64,000 bases of DNA, taken from positions 1 through 64,000 of the IMG/VR virus record IMGVR_UViG_3300032235_000428. One strand, given 5' to 3'. The notes under the pieces were generated by a model, which saw only the letters and a program-made list of their open reading frames with translations, had not been told where the DNA came from and ran no database searches. This DNA is from a virus. Positions 1 through 7,250 of the stretch are shown one piece after another. Every line of letters begins with the position of its first letter. Within the stretch, counting starts at the first letter, position 1. The position numbers and the translations under genes were made by a program.

Positions 1-288
1 AAGTTCAGGAGTATTGTAAGCAACTTTACAATCAACCAATTCATTCTTCAGATCATTACCAAACATCTGGAGTTGTTGCCAGAAGTTTACAAGAGGTTCA
101 TAAAGGTCATTTACCCAAATATCTAGATTGGGATACTTCTTTGTGATGTAAATTGCAACACTCCCACCACCAATAAATGGTTCTCGATACTCATCATAGT
201 TGCGAAGATCGGGGAAATAAGGTCCCATCTTTTCACAAGCACGGGATTTACCACCAGGATAACGAAGAGGAGTTTTAAGAGATTTCAT
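1..288 (-). CDS. dam: Dam-type (D12 class) DNA adenine-N6 methyltransferase, N-terminal part
   Basis: The first 96 codons are present; the gene runs off the left edge of the window. The N-terminus reads LRYPGGKSRACEKMGPYFP, followed by EPFIGGGSVAI. This is the AdoMet-binding signature (PGGK plus PFxGGGS) of D12-class adenine methyltransferases such as Dam. The catalytic DPPY motif would lie outside the window. The start ATG at 288 overlaps the TGA of the preceding gene (ATGA), so translation is probably coupled. By family it would methylate adenine in a short site, GATC in Dam itself; the target here is inferred only. Phage Dam enzymes commonly protect phage DNA from host or phage-encoded nucleases, and the gene just upstream looks like a PD-(D/E)XK nuclease. 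Confidence 0.88.
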   Translation of the reverse strand, partial: MKSLKTPLRYPGGKSRACEKMGPYFPDLRNYDEYREPFIGGGSVAIYITKKYPNLDIWVNDLYEPLVNFWQQLQMFGNDLKNELVDCKVAYNTPEL

Positions 289-812
289 CAAAGGATCTCC
301 ATAAGGTTATCAAGAATTTCTGAAGAACTAATATTCTTTTTAGCGGGAGTTATATTTTGTGCAAGGATTGTGAAATCACCAGGAAGAAGTTTAATTTTTG
401 CTACTGGCGATTTAGGAGTAAAATAAATACGCTTCTCTACAGTTTTCCAATCAGTTAAACCAAGTGTCATACTAAAGGTATCGACAAGAAACATGTAGTC
501 AAATGTTTTATCTACGACCTTAGTTTCTCCACGGAAGTTTTTAAGATCAATTGCTCCAGTGGAACCATTTTTGTTAAACAATTTCAATTTACCTTTCATC
601 TCATAAAGTTCATTATTAGAGGAAACGAAATCTACACCATCTCGATGATCACCGACATATTCAAATTGACCATTACTCCACTTTGCAAAAGATTTCTCTT
701 GTAACCAAGTTCTAAGAGTTTTAAAGGCATTAGATTTCATTTGGGTTGTATTTGTTGCATTTACACAACCAAAGAATTCTTCAAGATTGATTTTAGAAAG
801 ATCAAATTTCAT
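288..812 (-). CDS. Putative PD-(D/E)XK nuclease-like protein, possible restriction partner of the Dam gene
   Basis: A 174-residue protein with no match that I recognise to gp62, the clamp-loader small subunit expected after gp44. Residues 58-73 hold DGVD, then ten residues on the triplet E71-M-K73. This is the D-x(n)-ExK arrangement of PD-(D/E)XK nucleases. A hydrophobic strand with a nearby Asp (FDYMFLVDT, about 104-112) follows, as in type II restriction enzymes. The N-terminal 45 residues look helical. The start ATG overlaps the gp44 stop, and its own TGA overlaps the start of the Dam-type methylase, so all three are translationally linked. A restriction-modification-like pair is an inference from motif and context. 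It could instead be a nuclease-fold accessory protein. Confidence 0.5.
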   Translation of the reverse strand: MKFDLSKINLEEFFGCVNATNTTQMKSNAFKTLRTWLQEKSFAKWSNGQFEYVGDHRDGVDFVSSNNELYEMKGKLKLFNKNGSTGAIDLKNFRGETKVVDKTFDYMFLVDTFSMTLGLTDWKTVEKRIYFTPKSPVAKIKLLPGDFTILAQNITPAKKNISSSEILDNLMEIL

Positions 813-1756
813 TTAAATTCACACTCACACATAATTTCAGTTAACGCCGCCAGAAGATTAATTTCTTGATCGGCAACAAAGGCAATCTGATACTGGTACT
901 TAGCAATAATAAGCACAGCAGCAGGAATAGAAGATGGAACCACAGTCCCATAAAGTGCATCATAAACCCTACGAAGAATGATACTACTATCATTATCAAG
1001 ATTAGATACAACCCATTTACGTACTTCAGTGAAGTTCTTTTCCTTAAGATTTTTAATAAGGTCATCAATCTTCACATCACTAAACGTTGCAAGAATAGCG
1101 GAATCAATTTTACCGCTAGATGAATATCTTTGGCATTCATTTAACACTCGCCTCCAATCTGGAAAGTGTTTATTGATAAGTTCCGCAAGTACTTTTTGAT
1201 CGAACTCGATGTGTTCTTCATCCAAGATGTTTTGCAGACGCTTGAAGAAGGATCCTGCCAATGATGCTTTTTCTTTCCCTTTGATTGCAAAATCAACAAC
1301 AGCACATCTTGAATGAAGCGGTTCGATGATTTTGTTTTTGTAGTTACAGGTGAAGATAAATCTACAGTTACCACTAAACTCCTCAGTAAACGCCCGTAAG
1401 AGGAGTTGTACGTCTGTTGTCGTGTTATCTGCCTCATCAATAATGATGACTTTGTGTTTAGCAGTTGACATAAGTGAGACGGTCGAAGCAAAGTTTTTCG
1501 CAGTGTTTCGGACAGTATCAAGGAATCTACCTTCGTCGGATCCATTAATGACATAAACATCTACTCCCAGTTCAGTACATAGTGCTTTTGCAACTGTGGT
1601 TTTACCACAACCAGCAGGACCACAAAGAAGCAAATTTGGCACTTCGCCTTTATTTAGAAAATCGATAAAGGTTTTTTTAATGCCATCTGGGAGAATACAA
1701 TCTTCAATTGTTTTGGGTCGATACTTCTCAACCCACAAAAATTCATCACGACTCAT
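809..1756 (-). CDS. gp44: gp44 clamp-loader ATPase large subunit
   Basis: A 315-residue AAA+ protein, close to T4 gp44 (319 residues). It carries WVEKYRPKTIEDCI at the N-terminus, a Walker A GPAGCGKT at residues 46-53, a Walker B VIIIDEAD at 103-110 and the SRC motif (149-151) that supplies the arginine finger in clamp loaders. With gp62 it uses ATP to open and load the gp45 sliding clamp at primer-template junctions. The gene lies just downstream of gp45 and of one conserved phage gene. Its last codons overlap the start of a nuclease-like ORF, where other T4-like phages carry gp62. gp62 may lie beyond the window edge. The start ATG at 1756 sits six bases after the neighbouring stop. Confidence 0.97.
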   Translation of the reverse strand: MSRDEFLWVEKYRPKTIEDCILPDGIKKTFIDFLNKGEVPNLLLCGPAGCGKTTVAKALCTELGVDVYVINGSDEGRFLDTVRNTAKNFASTVSLMSTAKHKVIIIDEADNTTTDVQLLLRAFTEEFSGNCRFIFTCNYKNKIIEPLHSRCAVVDFAIKGKEKASLAGSFFKRLQNILDEEHIEFDQKVLAELINKHFPDWRRVLNECQRYSSSGKIDSAILATFSDVKIDDLIKNLKEKNFTEVRKWVVSNLDNDSSIILRRVYDALYGTVVPSSIPAAVLIIAKYQYQIAFVADQEINLLAALTEIMCECEFK

Positions 1757-1762
1757 AATTTT

Positions 1763-2275
1763 TTATACCCAATTAGGTTTTCGTTCTGGCATACGAAGAT
1801 AATTAGATGCAACCCAAGGTTTGGATGCGATATACATCTTGTAAGCAGTAAAAGTGTCAATGCTTGTGTCAAGTTTATACTCATCTGGCATAGCACGAGC
1901 AAATGGTGTTATCTCAACAATCTTCCCCCTAGGAAACAAATAGAAAGCATCCACAAGTGTCTTATAGCAGGAATGCGTTTTATTATATCGCAAAGAGTAC
2001 TCATCACACAAGTTAAGACCATGTTTGATCAACCAATAAGCATTGTGAATACTCTCTAATGCCCATTTAGTACAGGGATGATTGCGAAAAGCACCTTTTT
2101 CAGTTTTGTATGGGGTGTTATCAGTTTTGTACAAAGGTCCATAACCATGACCCCATTTTTCCGATGCCACAATAGAAAGCATTTGACAACATTCTAGTGG
2201 CATTTTGACAACATGCTTATCTGGGAGACAGATAGCACTTTCTGCTGGCCAAGGAGAGGTTGCGAAGATGTTCAT
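1763..2275 (-). CDS. Conserved phage protein of unknown function
   Basis: A 170-residue protein. The pattern MNIFATSPWPAE, CLPDKHVVKMPLECCQ, HPCTKWA and TPFARAMPDEYK is one I recognise as a widely distributed phage protein family whose biochemical role is not established. Members typically share the DKHVxKM and HPCTxW blocks and are near this length. Some annotation pipelines give it DNA-repair names; I see no catalytic signature that supports one. The ATG at 2275 overlaps the gp45 stop (ATGA), so it is co-translated with the clamp and sits between gp45 and gp44. That placement suggests a role around replication, but this is inference. Confidence 0.85.
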   Translation of the reverse strand: MNIFATSPWPAESAICLPDKHVVKMPLECCQMLSIVASEKWGHGYGPLYKTDNTPYKTEKGAFRNHPCTKWALESIHNAYWLIKHGLNLCDEYSLRYNKTHSCYKTLVDAFYLFPRGKIVEITPFARAMPDEYKLDTSIDTFTAYKMYIASKPWVASNYLRMPERKPNWV

Positions 2276-2937
2276 CCAAAAGTCGAGTCGGGTTCCAGAG
2301 CAATATAATAGGTCACATTAAACCCAGTATTTTTAAATTGTGACAAAAGTTTAGATGAAATTACAACTTCATAGTTTCCAGGAATAATCTTGATATTTTC
2401 TACCTTGAAATTGAAGGTAAATTCCTCATTAGTTTCACCCACAATGATAGAGAAATCATTGGAAGTGTCATTTTTCTTGTCCCGAACTACAAGTTTAACT
2501 ACACCTGCCTCACCAACTACAGACAAATCAGGAAGTTGATAAATTGATGCTGCTTTGAGCAGTTTGTCTAATTCTTTAGTATCGAGTAAAAAGCAAACAT
2601 CTTCAGTTGGCAAATTAATCGATTTATCTGGAGGACTAATGATTACATTTGGATCGGCAAAGAAGTATTTCGACCTGATTTTACCCTCTTTAATAACAAC
2701 ATAATTGTTATTTTGAAAATCCAGTTCCGCATTTTGATGTAGGTTAAGACCATTCAAAAATTGGTTCAGATCATAGATTGCAAAATCTTTAGGGATATCC
2801 TCTTCAATTACTGCTTCAGCAAGAATATTTTTCATTACTGAAATAGTGCGAAGAGAGTTACCCTGTTTAAATAAAATAGATTGATTAATAGAAGAAAAAT
2901 TCTTCAGAAGAGTAATCGTTTTGTCAGAGAGTTTCAT
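2272..2937 (-). CDS. gp45: gp45 sliding clamp (DNA polymerase processivity factor)
   Basis: A 221-residue protein, close to T4 gp45 (228). It begins MKLSDKTITLLKNFSSINQS and has the alternating beta-strand/helix pattern of the two-domain clamp, including LAEAVIEEDIPKDFAIYDLN near residue 40. The trimeric ring tethers gp43 polymerase to DNA. In T4 it also acts as the mobile activator of late transcription through gp33 and gp55. The position upstream of gp44 is the T4 order, with one conserved ORF interposed. It starts 5 bases after the stop of the DUF3310-like gene. Confidence 0.95.
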   Translation of the reverse strand: MKLSDKTITLLKNFSSINQSILFKQGNSLRTISVMKNILAEAVIEEDIPKDFAIYDLNQFLNGLNLHQNAELDFQNNNYVVIKEGKIRSKYFFADPNVIISPPDKSINLPTEDVCFLLDTKELDKLLKAASIYQLPDLSVVGEAGVVKLVVRDKKNDTSNDFSIIVGETNEEFTFNFKVENIKIIPGNYEVVISSKLLSQFKNTGFNVTYYIALEPDSTFG

Positions 2938-2942
2938 AATAA

Positions 2943-3377
2943 TCAGCGAAATTCAGAAAGACCGTTATGTTGACGGGAATAATGCTTGTCGAAATGAAGC
3001 AGAAGCATAGCATAATGAATTACTTTTAGAAGGTCACGCTTATTACGACCATCTTTGTCACCGTAACGACTTCCATACTTAAGAATATTTGCCTGACAAA
3101 ATCCAGCGGCAAGTTTCTTTGCTGCCATCAAGTCAATTGTTTGAATGTCAGCGTACCCATCTTCGTCACCACAATAGTGTCCATGGTAAGTGCCGACCAC
3201 ATATTCTTCAATGTCTTTGAGGATTTTCTCCTCATCATATTTCCAAAGATGATTTTTAGATTCAGTCATAGTAACAGTAGTTTTTGTAAGATTGAGCATT
3301 CCAGATTGCTCATTCGTAGACAATGTAAATTTATTCATTTGATCAGGATGTTCATCCATAATAAAAGGGGAGATCAT
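2943..3377 (-). CDS. DUF3310-like phage protein
   Basis: A 144-residue protein starting MISPFIMDEHPDQMNKF. The frame is open up to 3440, inside the neighbouring gene. I place the start at 3377 because GGGGGAGG lies a few bases upstream, the strongest ribosome-binding site in this block, and because it clears the upstream stop at 3400. The C-terminal half (LAAGFCQANILKYGSRYGDKDGRNKRDLLKVIHYAMLL) matches the pattern of DUF3310, a small phage family sometimes labelled nucleotide kinase without clear proof. It lacks a P-loop, so kinase activity is doubtful from sequence alone. It sits between the CobS-like ATPase and the sliding clamp. Confidence 0.8.
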   Translation of the reverse strand: MISPFIMDEHPDQMNKFTLSTNEQSGMLNLTKTTVTMTESKNHLWKYDEEKILKDIEEYVVGTYHGHYCGDEDGYADIQTIDLMAAKKLAAGFCQANILKYGSRYGDKDGRNKRDLLKVIHYAMLLLHFDKHYSRQHNGLSEFR

Positions 3378-3400
3378 AGTTTTACCTCCCCCAATTATAT
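3363..3400 (-). promoter_or_regulatory. Strong Shine-Dalgarno that decides the DUF3310-like start
   Basis: On the minus strand the 22-base gap after the CobS-like stop contains GGGGGAGGTAAAACT directly before the ATG at 3377. This fixes the start at 3377 rather than the longer open frame reaching 3440. Confidence 0.75.
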
Positions 3401-4533
3401 CAGAACGGAGCAGGTTGGTCAATGTTCGGAAGAACTTCATTTGTTACCGCAGTAGGCATTTCAAAATTAGCATCAATCTTATCATAAAGTTCCAAGAAAG
3501 ATTGCTTGGTTTCATCATCAAATCGGTTTACACAAACTTGAATTGCCTTTGCCTTGTCGTTGAAAATGCTGTAGGCACGAATGATGTGGACCAGTCGGCG
3601 GGTGCTGATGATTTCCTCAATACCACCATCGTAGAAGGTCTTACGGATGATGTCTGCCCAATCTACCAGACGCTTACAGAAGTCACGATCCTCCACACCA
3701 AGGTCCAGAGCAATGCCCTCAAGGATCTTCTGCTCGGTGCTAGGAGCGGGATAGGACTGCTCAAAGGTCACAGGGAAACGCTCAAGGAACGCTTCGTTGA
3801 GCACATTGGTGCCGATGAAGCGACCGTCATCAGAACCCTTACCCTTGGTGTTTGCGGTGGCAAATACGTTGAATCCAGCAGCAGGTTTGACGAACTTTCC
3901 AATTTTCTTGAGGAAGACACCCTTACCTTCCAGAACAGATTGCAGGCACAGAATCTTGTTAGAAGCAAGGTCAATCTCATCCAGCAGAAGAATTGCACCA
4001 CGCTCCAGTGCCTCAATCACAGGACCATTGTGCCAAACAGTCTCACCATTCACAAGACGGAAACCACCGATAAGGTCATCTTCATCGGTCTCAATCGTGA
4101 TATTGACACGAATCATTTCACGCTTAAGTTGAGCACACGCTTGCTCCACACTGAACGTTTTACCGTTACCCGAAAGACCCGTAATGAACGTAGGATAGAA
4201 AAGATTGGACTGAATAATTTTTTTAATATCGTTAAAATTACCAAACTTGACGAAGGTATCATCTTTATCAGGAATCAGATTTTGTTCAACAACAGGAAGG
4301 ACTGCAGGAGCACTGTAGGAACGCTCAATTTCGTCAACACGTTCTTGAGTTACTTCCAGATTCCAACGACCACGATCAGTTTTAAATGGTTCCAAACGAC
4401 GAGTTACAGTTTGGTAATTCAGACTACGAGAAGCACAAAAACCACGAATATCCCCAGAACTAATTTCAGTTCCGTAAAGATTTTTAAGATCAGAAATGAG
4501 TTGTTCGTCAGTCACAGAATTTTTGCGGGGCAT
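3400..4533 (-). CDS. cobS: CobS-like MoxR-type AAA+ ATPase
   Basis: A 377-residue AAA+ ATPase. The N-terminal ~75 residues form a small helical domain. Then follow Walker A GLSGNGKT (119-126), Walker B ILLLDEID (181-188), a sensor-like FATANTKGKG near 225-235 and an arginine-rich STRRLVHIIRAY near 320. This is the cyanophage protein usually named CobS after the cobaltochelatase ATPase subunit. More broadly it belongs to the MoxR/CbbQ group, which remodels partner proteins that carry a VWA domain. The gene encoding a VWA-domain protein with an HExxH protease motif lies upstream in the same direction (4819-6996), which supports an ATPase/VWA pair. No CobN-like chelatase subunit is in the window, so a cobalamin role is unproven. 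Confidence 0.9.
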   Translation of the reverse strand: MPRKNSVTDEQLISDLKNLYGTEISSGDIRGFCASRSLNYQTVTRRLEPFKTDRGRWNLEVTQERVDEIERSYSAPAVLPVVEQNLIPDKDDTFVKFGNFNDIKKIIQSNLFYPTFITGLSGNGKTFSVEQACAQLKREMIRVNITIETDEDDLIGGFRLVNGETVWHNGPVIEALERGAILLLDEIDLASNKILCLQSVLEGKGVFLKKIGKFVKPAAGFNVFATANTKGKGSDDGRFIGTNVLNEAFLERFPVTFEQSYPAPSTEQKILEGIALDLGVEDRDFCKRLVDWADIIRKTFYDGGIEEIISTRRLVHIIRAYSIFNDKAKAIQVCVNRFDDETKQSFLELYDKIDANFEMPTAVTNEVLPNIDQPAPF

Positions 4534-4568
4534 AATAAAAATTAGTTTTGGTTCGTTTCAACAAAGTA

Positions 4569-4597
4569 ATTATACAGTCAGTATGGAGAGGCAACAG
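4569..4597 (-). promoter_or_regulatory. Possible sigma70-like promoter for the CobS-like gene
   Basis: The minus strand of the 82-base gap carries a perfect TATAAT (plus positions 4569-4574) preceded by TG, with only a weak -35 (CTGTTG at 17-base spacing). The nearest start on the minus strand is the CobS-like gene at 4533. The evidence is the -10 box alone. Confidence 0.4.
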
Positions 4598-4615
4598 TAC
4601 TGCTTGTGACAGTTC

Positions 4616-4819
4616 TCAATCTGGTTTGGGTTTCTTGTTTTTTTTAGAACAAGCATCTCTAGCCCATGCCCTAGACAGACTATTCACATAAGAACACGAT
4701 TTACCAGATTTGCCACAGTAAGGACATTTAGAATCTGGAGGATCGCCAAGATATCCTTCAGGTGTATACATCCTTTTCTTTTTTTGATTTTCCGATTGTT
4801 TTCTTTTTTTATGATTCAT
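4616..4819 (-). CDS. Small basic protein with a Cys zinc-binding-like motif
   Basis: A 67-residue, Lys-rich protein. C32-x2-C35 (CPYCGKSGKSC), C42 and C57 could bind one zinc ion. The start ATG at 4819 overlaps the TAA of the upstream protease/VWA gene (TAATG), so it is translationally coupled to it. It is followed by the CobS-like ATPase gene. I do not recognise a named family. Its location between the VWA protein and the ATPase makes it a candidate accessory of that pair, by inference only. Confidence 0.65.
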   Translation of the reverse strand: MNHKKRKQSENQKKKRMYTPEGYLGDPPDSKCPYCGKSGKSCSYVNSLSRAWARDACSKKNKKPKPD

Positions 4820-6996
4820 TATGAAATCAAACTCACAAATTCATTAAGAATTTTTTTATTAGTTTTTTTAGATGACAACGATTTTGTGAAGGCACTTTTA
4901 ATTTGCCCTTTCGTTGCATCTTCTTCAACTTTAAAATCAGTAGAAGTATTTAACGAGTTAGAAGAAAGACCGAAATATGTACTATATCCAGAGGTTTTAA
5001 TTGCAAAATTCCTATTCTTTTTCCATTCACCCATCAACCTAGAGTATTCAGAAGTATTACTATACCCAGTGTAACGACGAATAAAGTTACCAGCATCCCT
5101 ACCTTGAATAATACGAATTCCAATGAAGTTAACATCCTCAAATTTATCTCGCAAGTTGCGAAGAAGAATATCAGTAAAATCAGAACTGTCATTAGTCATT
5201 TTATAAACTGTTCCGATTTTCCTATCCCTAAGAATAGTATTAGATCCAATAGAATTTAGACCAATATAAGGATTGGATTCTGAATGCCTTTTGAATTGCA
5301 TGTGGAATTTAGACCATTCACTTTCACCGTCAGTCAAAATAACACATTGAACTTTCTGAAGTTTATTTTCAAATTTAAACTTTGGAAGAATTTGGTGCAA
5401 AGCAATCAAAGTTTGGTTGAGAGGTGTCCCAGACAACATCAATCCATACGGGATACTGTAATTGTTTGAATGATTATAATAGTAATTATTCCTATGAAGA
5501 TTATTAGTTACCCTGAAAATATTCTTCATCTGATGTTCCAAAACTGAAGAACTAACCTTACTAGTAAGAATATTGAGGAGAGAAAAACTCTCATCAACAA
5601 AAACCAGTCCCTCTTTTTTATCATAGTGAGGTTCAGGAATTATTGCTTTACCCTTACTATCATAGTTCACACGTCGCCATTCATTAGTAAATGCATAAAC
5701 TTCAAAAGGAATATTAACTTTTTTACAAAACCAAATAAGATTGTAAAGTTGCTTAACTGTGTCAAAAAGTACATCAGACATTGATCCAGACCAATCAATG
5801 ATAAACACCAATCCATGGTTTTTACCATTGGCAAGTGTAGTCACTTTTTTAAACAAGTCTTCATTATACTTATAGGTATGAAGTTTTGAACAATCCAAAA
5901 TTCCAGTTCGAGCAGTAGTTGCCCTAGCGTAACTATCCGCAGATTTGCGACACTCAAACTCCTTAACGAGATAATTAACTTCCTTTTGAGCAGATCGCTT
6001 AAAGTCCAGATACTGCCTATCAATTAGATCAAATGCATCAGTTTTACCATCAACTTCAATCGTTGATTTCCAACTTTTATCACATTCCTCATGAATTTTT
6101 TTGTTGTCAATAATAACAGTATTGAGATTTAATTTCGGAAGTTCAACATACACACTTTCATACTTATTATTATCAACAAGTTCTTTGATAGATTCTTCAA
6201 GAGCATCAGCAGTTTTCACATCAATACCAGAAGTAAATCCACCAGTATTAGATTGACTTTGAGAATCTAGAGTATCGTCAGAATCATTTTGATCTGCTTG
6301 AGTTTCTGTAGAAGACTGCTGATCATTAGATTGAGAATTGGTTGCATTATTGTCACCTTCCTCACTTTGCTGATCAGAACTTTCATCATTATTACCAGGA
6401 CTATTTGGAGTGTGAGAGTTTAGAGTTTCAACTTTTTGCTCCATTTCCTGTTTTTCTTTACAATATTCGTAAAGCAATTCAGACGCAAGAAGAACATCAG
6501 CGAATGTTTCAGTTTGTCCTACAATATCAACAATTTCCTTCTCCTTTTCATCAAAGTTAACTTTGAGGAAGTTGCCAATTTTATAGTGAAGATTTACTTT
6601 ATCTGCAAGATTATACTCATCAACATCTTCACCATCAATAGAAAAGAAGTCTTGATCATTCAGTTCATTATACCCATTGTAAAACGTTTTCCTAAGACCG
6701 TCATAGCGACGTTTCATGAGTTTTTCAACCCGAACATCTTCAACAACATTTACAATTTGTTTGGGAACCTTACAAGTATCCCACCAGTCATCATCTGGAG
6801 TGAAGAGTGCATGACCAACTTCATGCCCAACAAGCATGTCGTAAATTGCGTTAGATGCCTTCTCCCACATTGGTAGGGTAAGAACCCGTGTATGGACATT
6901 AAAGCAGGCAGTTTGAACCTTTTTATGCTCAACCACAAGATCCTCTGTGGCGAGAAGACGAGCGAGATTGCCTTTTACTTCGTGGTTGATGGACAT
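4819..6996 (-). CDS. Metalloprotease-like (HExxH) plus VWA-domain protein, CobT-like partner of the AAA+ ATPase
   Basis: A 725-residue protein with two recognisable parts. Residues 57-63 read GHEVGHA, a zinc-metalloprotease HExxH (H58, E59, H62), followed by VVEDVRVEKLMKRRY about 22 residues later, which could supply the third zinc ligand. Residues 190-255 are a Ser/Asn/Gln/Asp-rich low-complexity linker. Residues 395-410 read GLVFIIDWSGSMSD, a complete MIDAS (DxSxS) of a von Willebrand A domain like that of CobT/ChlD-type partners of MoxR ATPases. Cyanophage copies are often labelled peptidase or CobT. The CobS-like ATPase is encoded about 300 bases downstream. ATP-driven control of a protease is the simplest reading; the substrate is unknown. 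The start overlaps a 66-residue ORF by 22 bases and has no clear Shine-Dalgarno. Confidence 0.85.
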   Translation of the reverse strand: MSINHEVKGNLARLLATEDLVVEHKKVQTACFNVHTRVLTLPMWEKASNAIYDMLVGHEVGHALFTPDDDWWDTCKVPKQIVNVVEDVRVEKLMKRRYDGLRKTFYNGYNELNDQDFFSIDGEDVDEYNLADKVNLHYKIGNFLKVNFDEKEKEIVDIVGQTETFADVLLASELLYEYCKEKQEMEQKVETLNSHTPNSPGNNDESSDQQSEEGDNNATNSQSNDQQSSTETQADQNDSDDTLDSQSQSNTGGFTSGIDVKTADALEESIKELVDNNKYESVYVELPKLNLNTVIIDNKKIHEECDKSWKSTIEVDGKTDAFDLIDRQYLDFKRSAQKEVNYLVKEFECRKSADSYARATTARTGILDCSKLHTYKYNEDLFKKVTTLANGKNHGLVFIIDWSGSMSDVLFDTVKQLYNLIWFCKKVNIPFEVYAFTNEWRRVNYDSKGKAIIPEPHYDKKEGLVFVDESFSLLNILTSKVSSSVLEHQMKNIFRVTNNLHRNNYYYNHSNNYSIPYGLMLSGTPLNQTLIALHQILPKFKFENKLQKVQCVILTDGESEWSKFHMQFKRHSESNPYIGLNSIGSNTILRDRKIGTVYKMTNDSSDFTDILLRNLRDKFEDVNFIGIRIIQGRDAGNFIRRYTGYSNTSEYSRLMGEWKKNRNFAIKTSGYSTYFGLSSNSLNTSTDFKVEEDATKGQIKSAFTKSLSSKKTNKKILNEFVSLIS

Positions 6997-7175
6997 TGGA
7001 TTTCGTTTGAACTGACACCAGTATACGAAAAAGGGTCGCCTTGCTGACGACCCATGTGACGCTTTTTAAATTGTCTCAGTCGCGCCTTTGCTTGCCTGAG
7101 TGCTTGGGGTTTTTTCTTTCCCTTGTCATTTCTTTTGTGGGGATTTCGACCACTTTCCCATATTTTGTGTCTCAT
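6975..7175 (-). CDS. Small highly basic hypothetical protein
   Basis: A 66-residue ORF, very rich in Lys/Arg (MRHKIWESGRNPHKR, then KGKKKPQALRQAKARLRQFKKR), with one predicted helix at about residues 20-40. A Shine-Dalgarno-like AAGGAA stands close before the ATG at 7175. It overlaps the start of the HExxH/VWA gene by 22 bases and could couple its translation. Such a charged peptide might bind nucleic acid, but I recognise no family. Confidence 0.5.
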   Translation of the reverse strand: MRHKIWESGRNPHKRNDKGKKKPQALRQAKARLRQFKKRHMGRQQGDPFSYTGVSSNEIQCPSTTK

Positions 7176-7250
7176 TTTCCTTAGTGAGTTAATTGAACTA
7201 GTAAATCACAGTATCAGAAAATCGGAGTAACCTGCTTTGGAGTGTGCCAC

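Noticed and set aside
288-812. Reading the 174-residue gene as gp62 because of its place after gp44
   Set aside because: Its sequence shows none of the helical gp62 pattern and has a DGVD...E-M-K motif and strands instead.
1141-1560. A 139-residue minus-strand frame inside gp44
   Set aside because: Shadow of gp44 in another frame, with no supporting signals.
3415-4545. A 376-codon plus-strand open frame opposite the CobS-like gene
   Set aside because: It is an almost exact antisense mirror of a gene with clear Walker motifs, its protein shows no family features and it has no ribosome site; a codon-bias shadow.
3400-6996. A cobalamin-synthesis operon
   Set aside because: Only the ATPase and VWA-type partners are seen, the partner is a protease-like fusion, and no chelatase large subunit is present.
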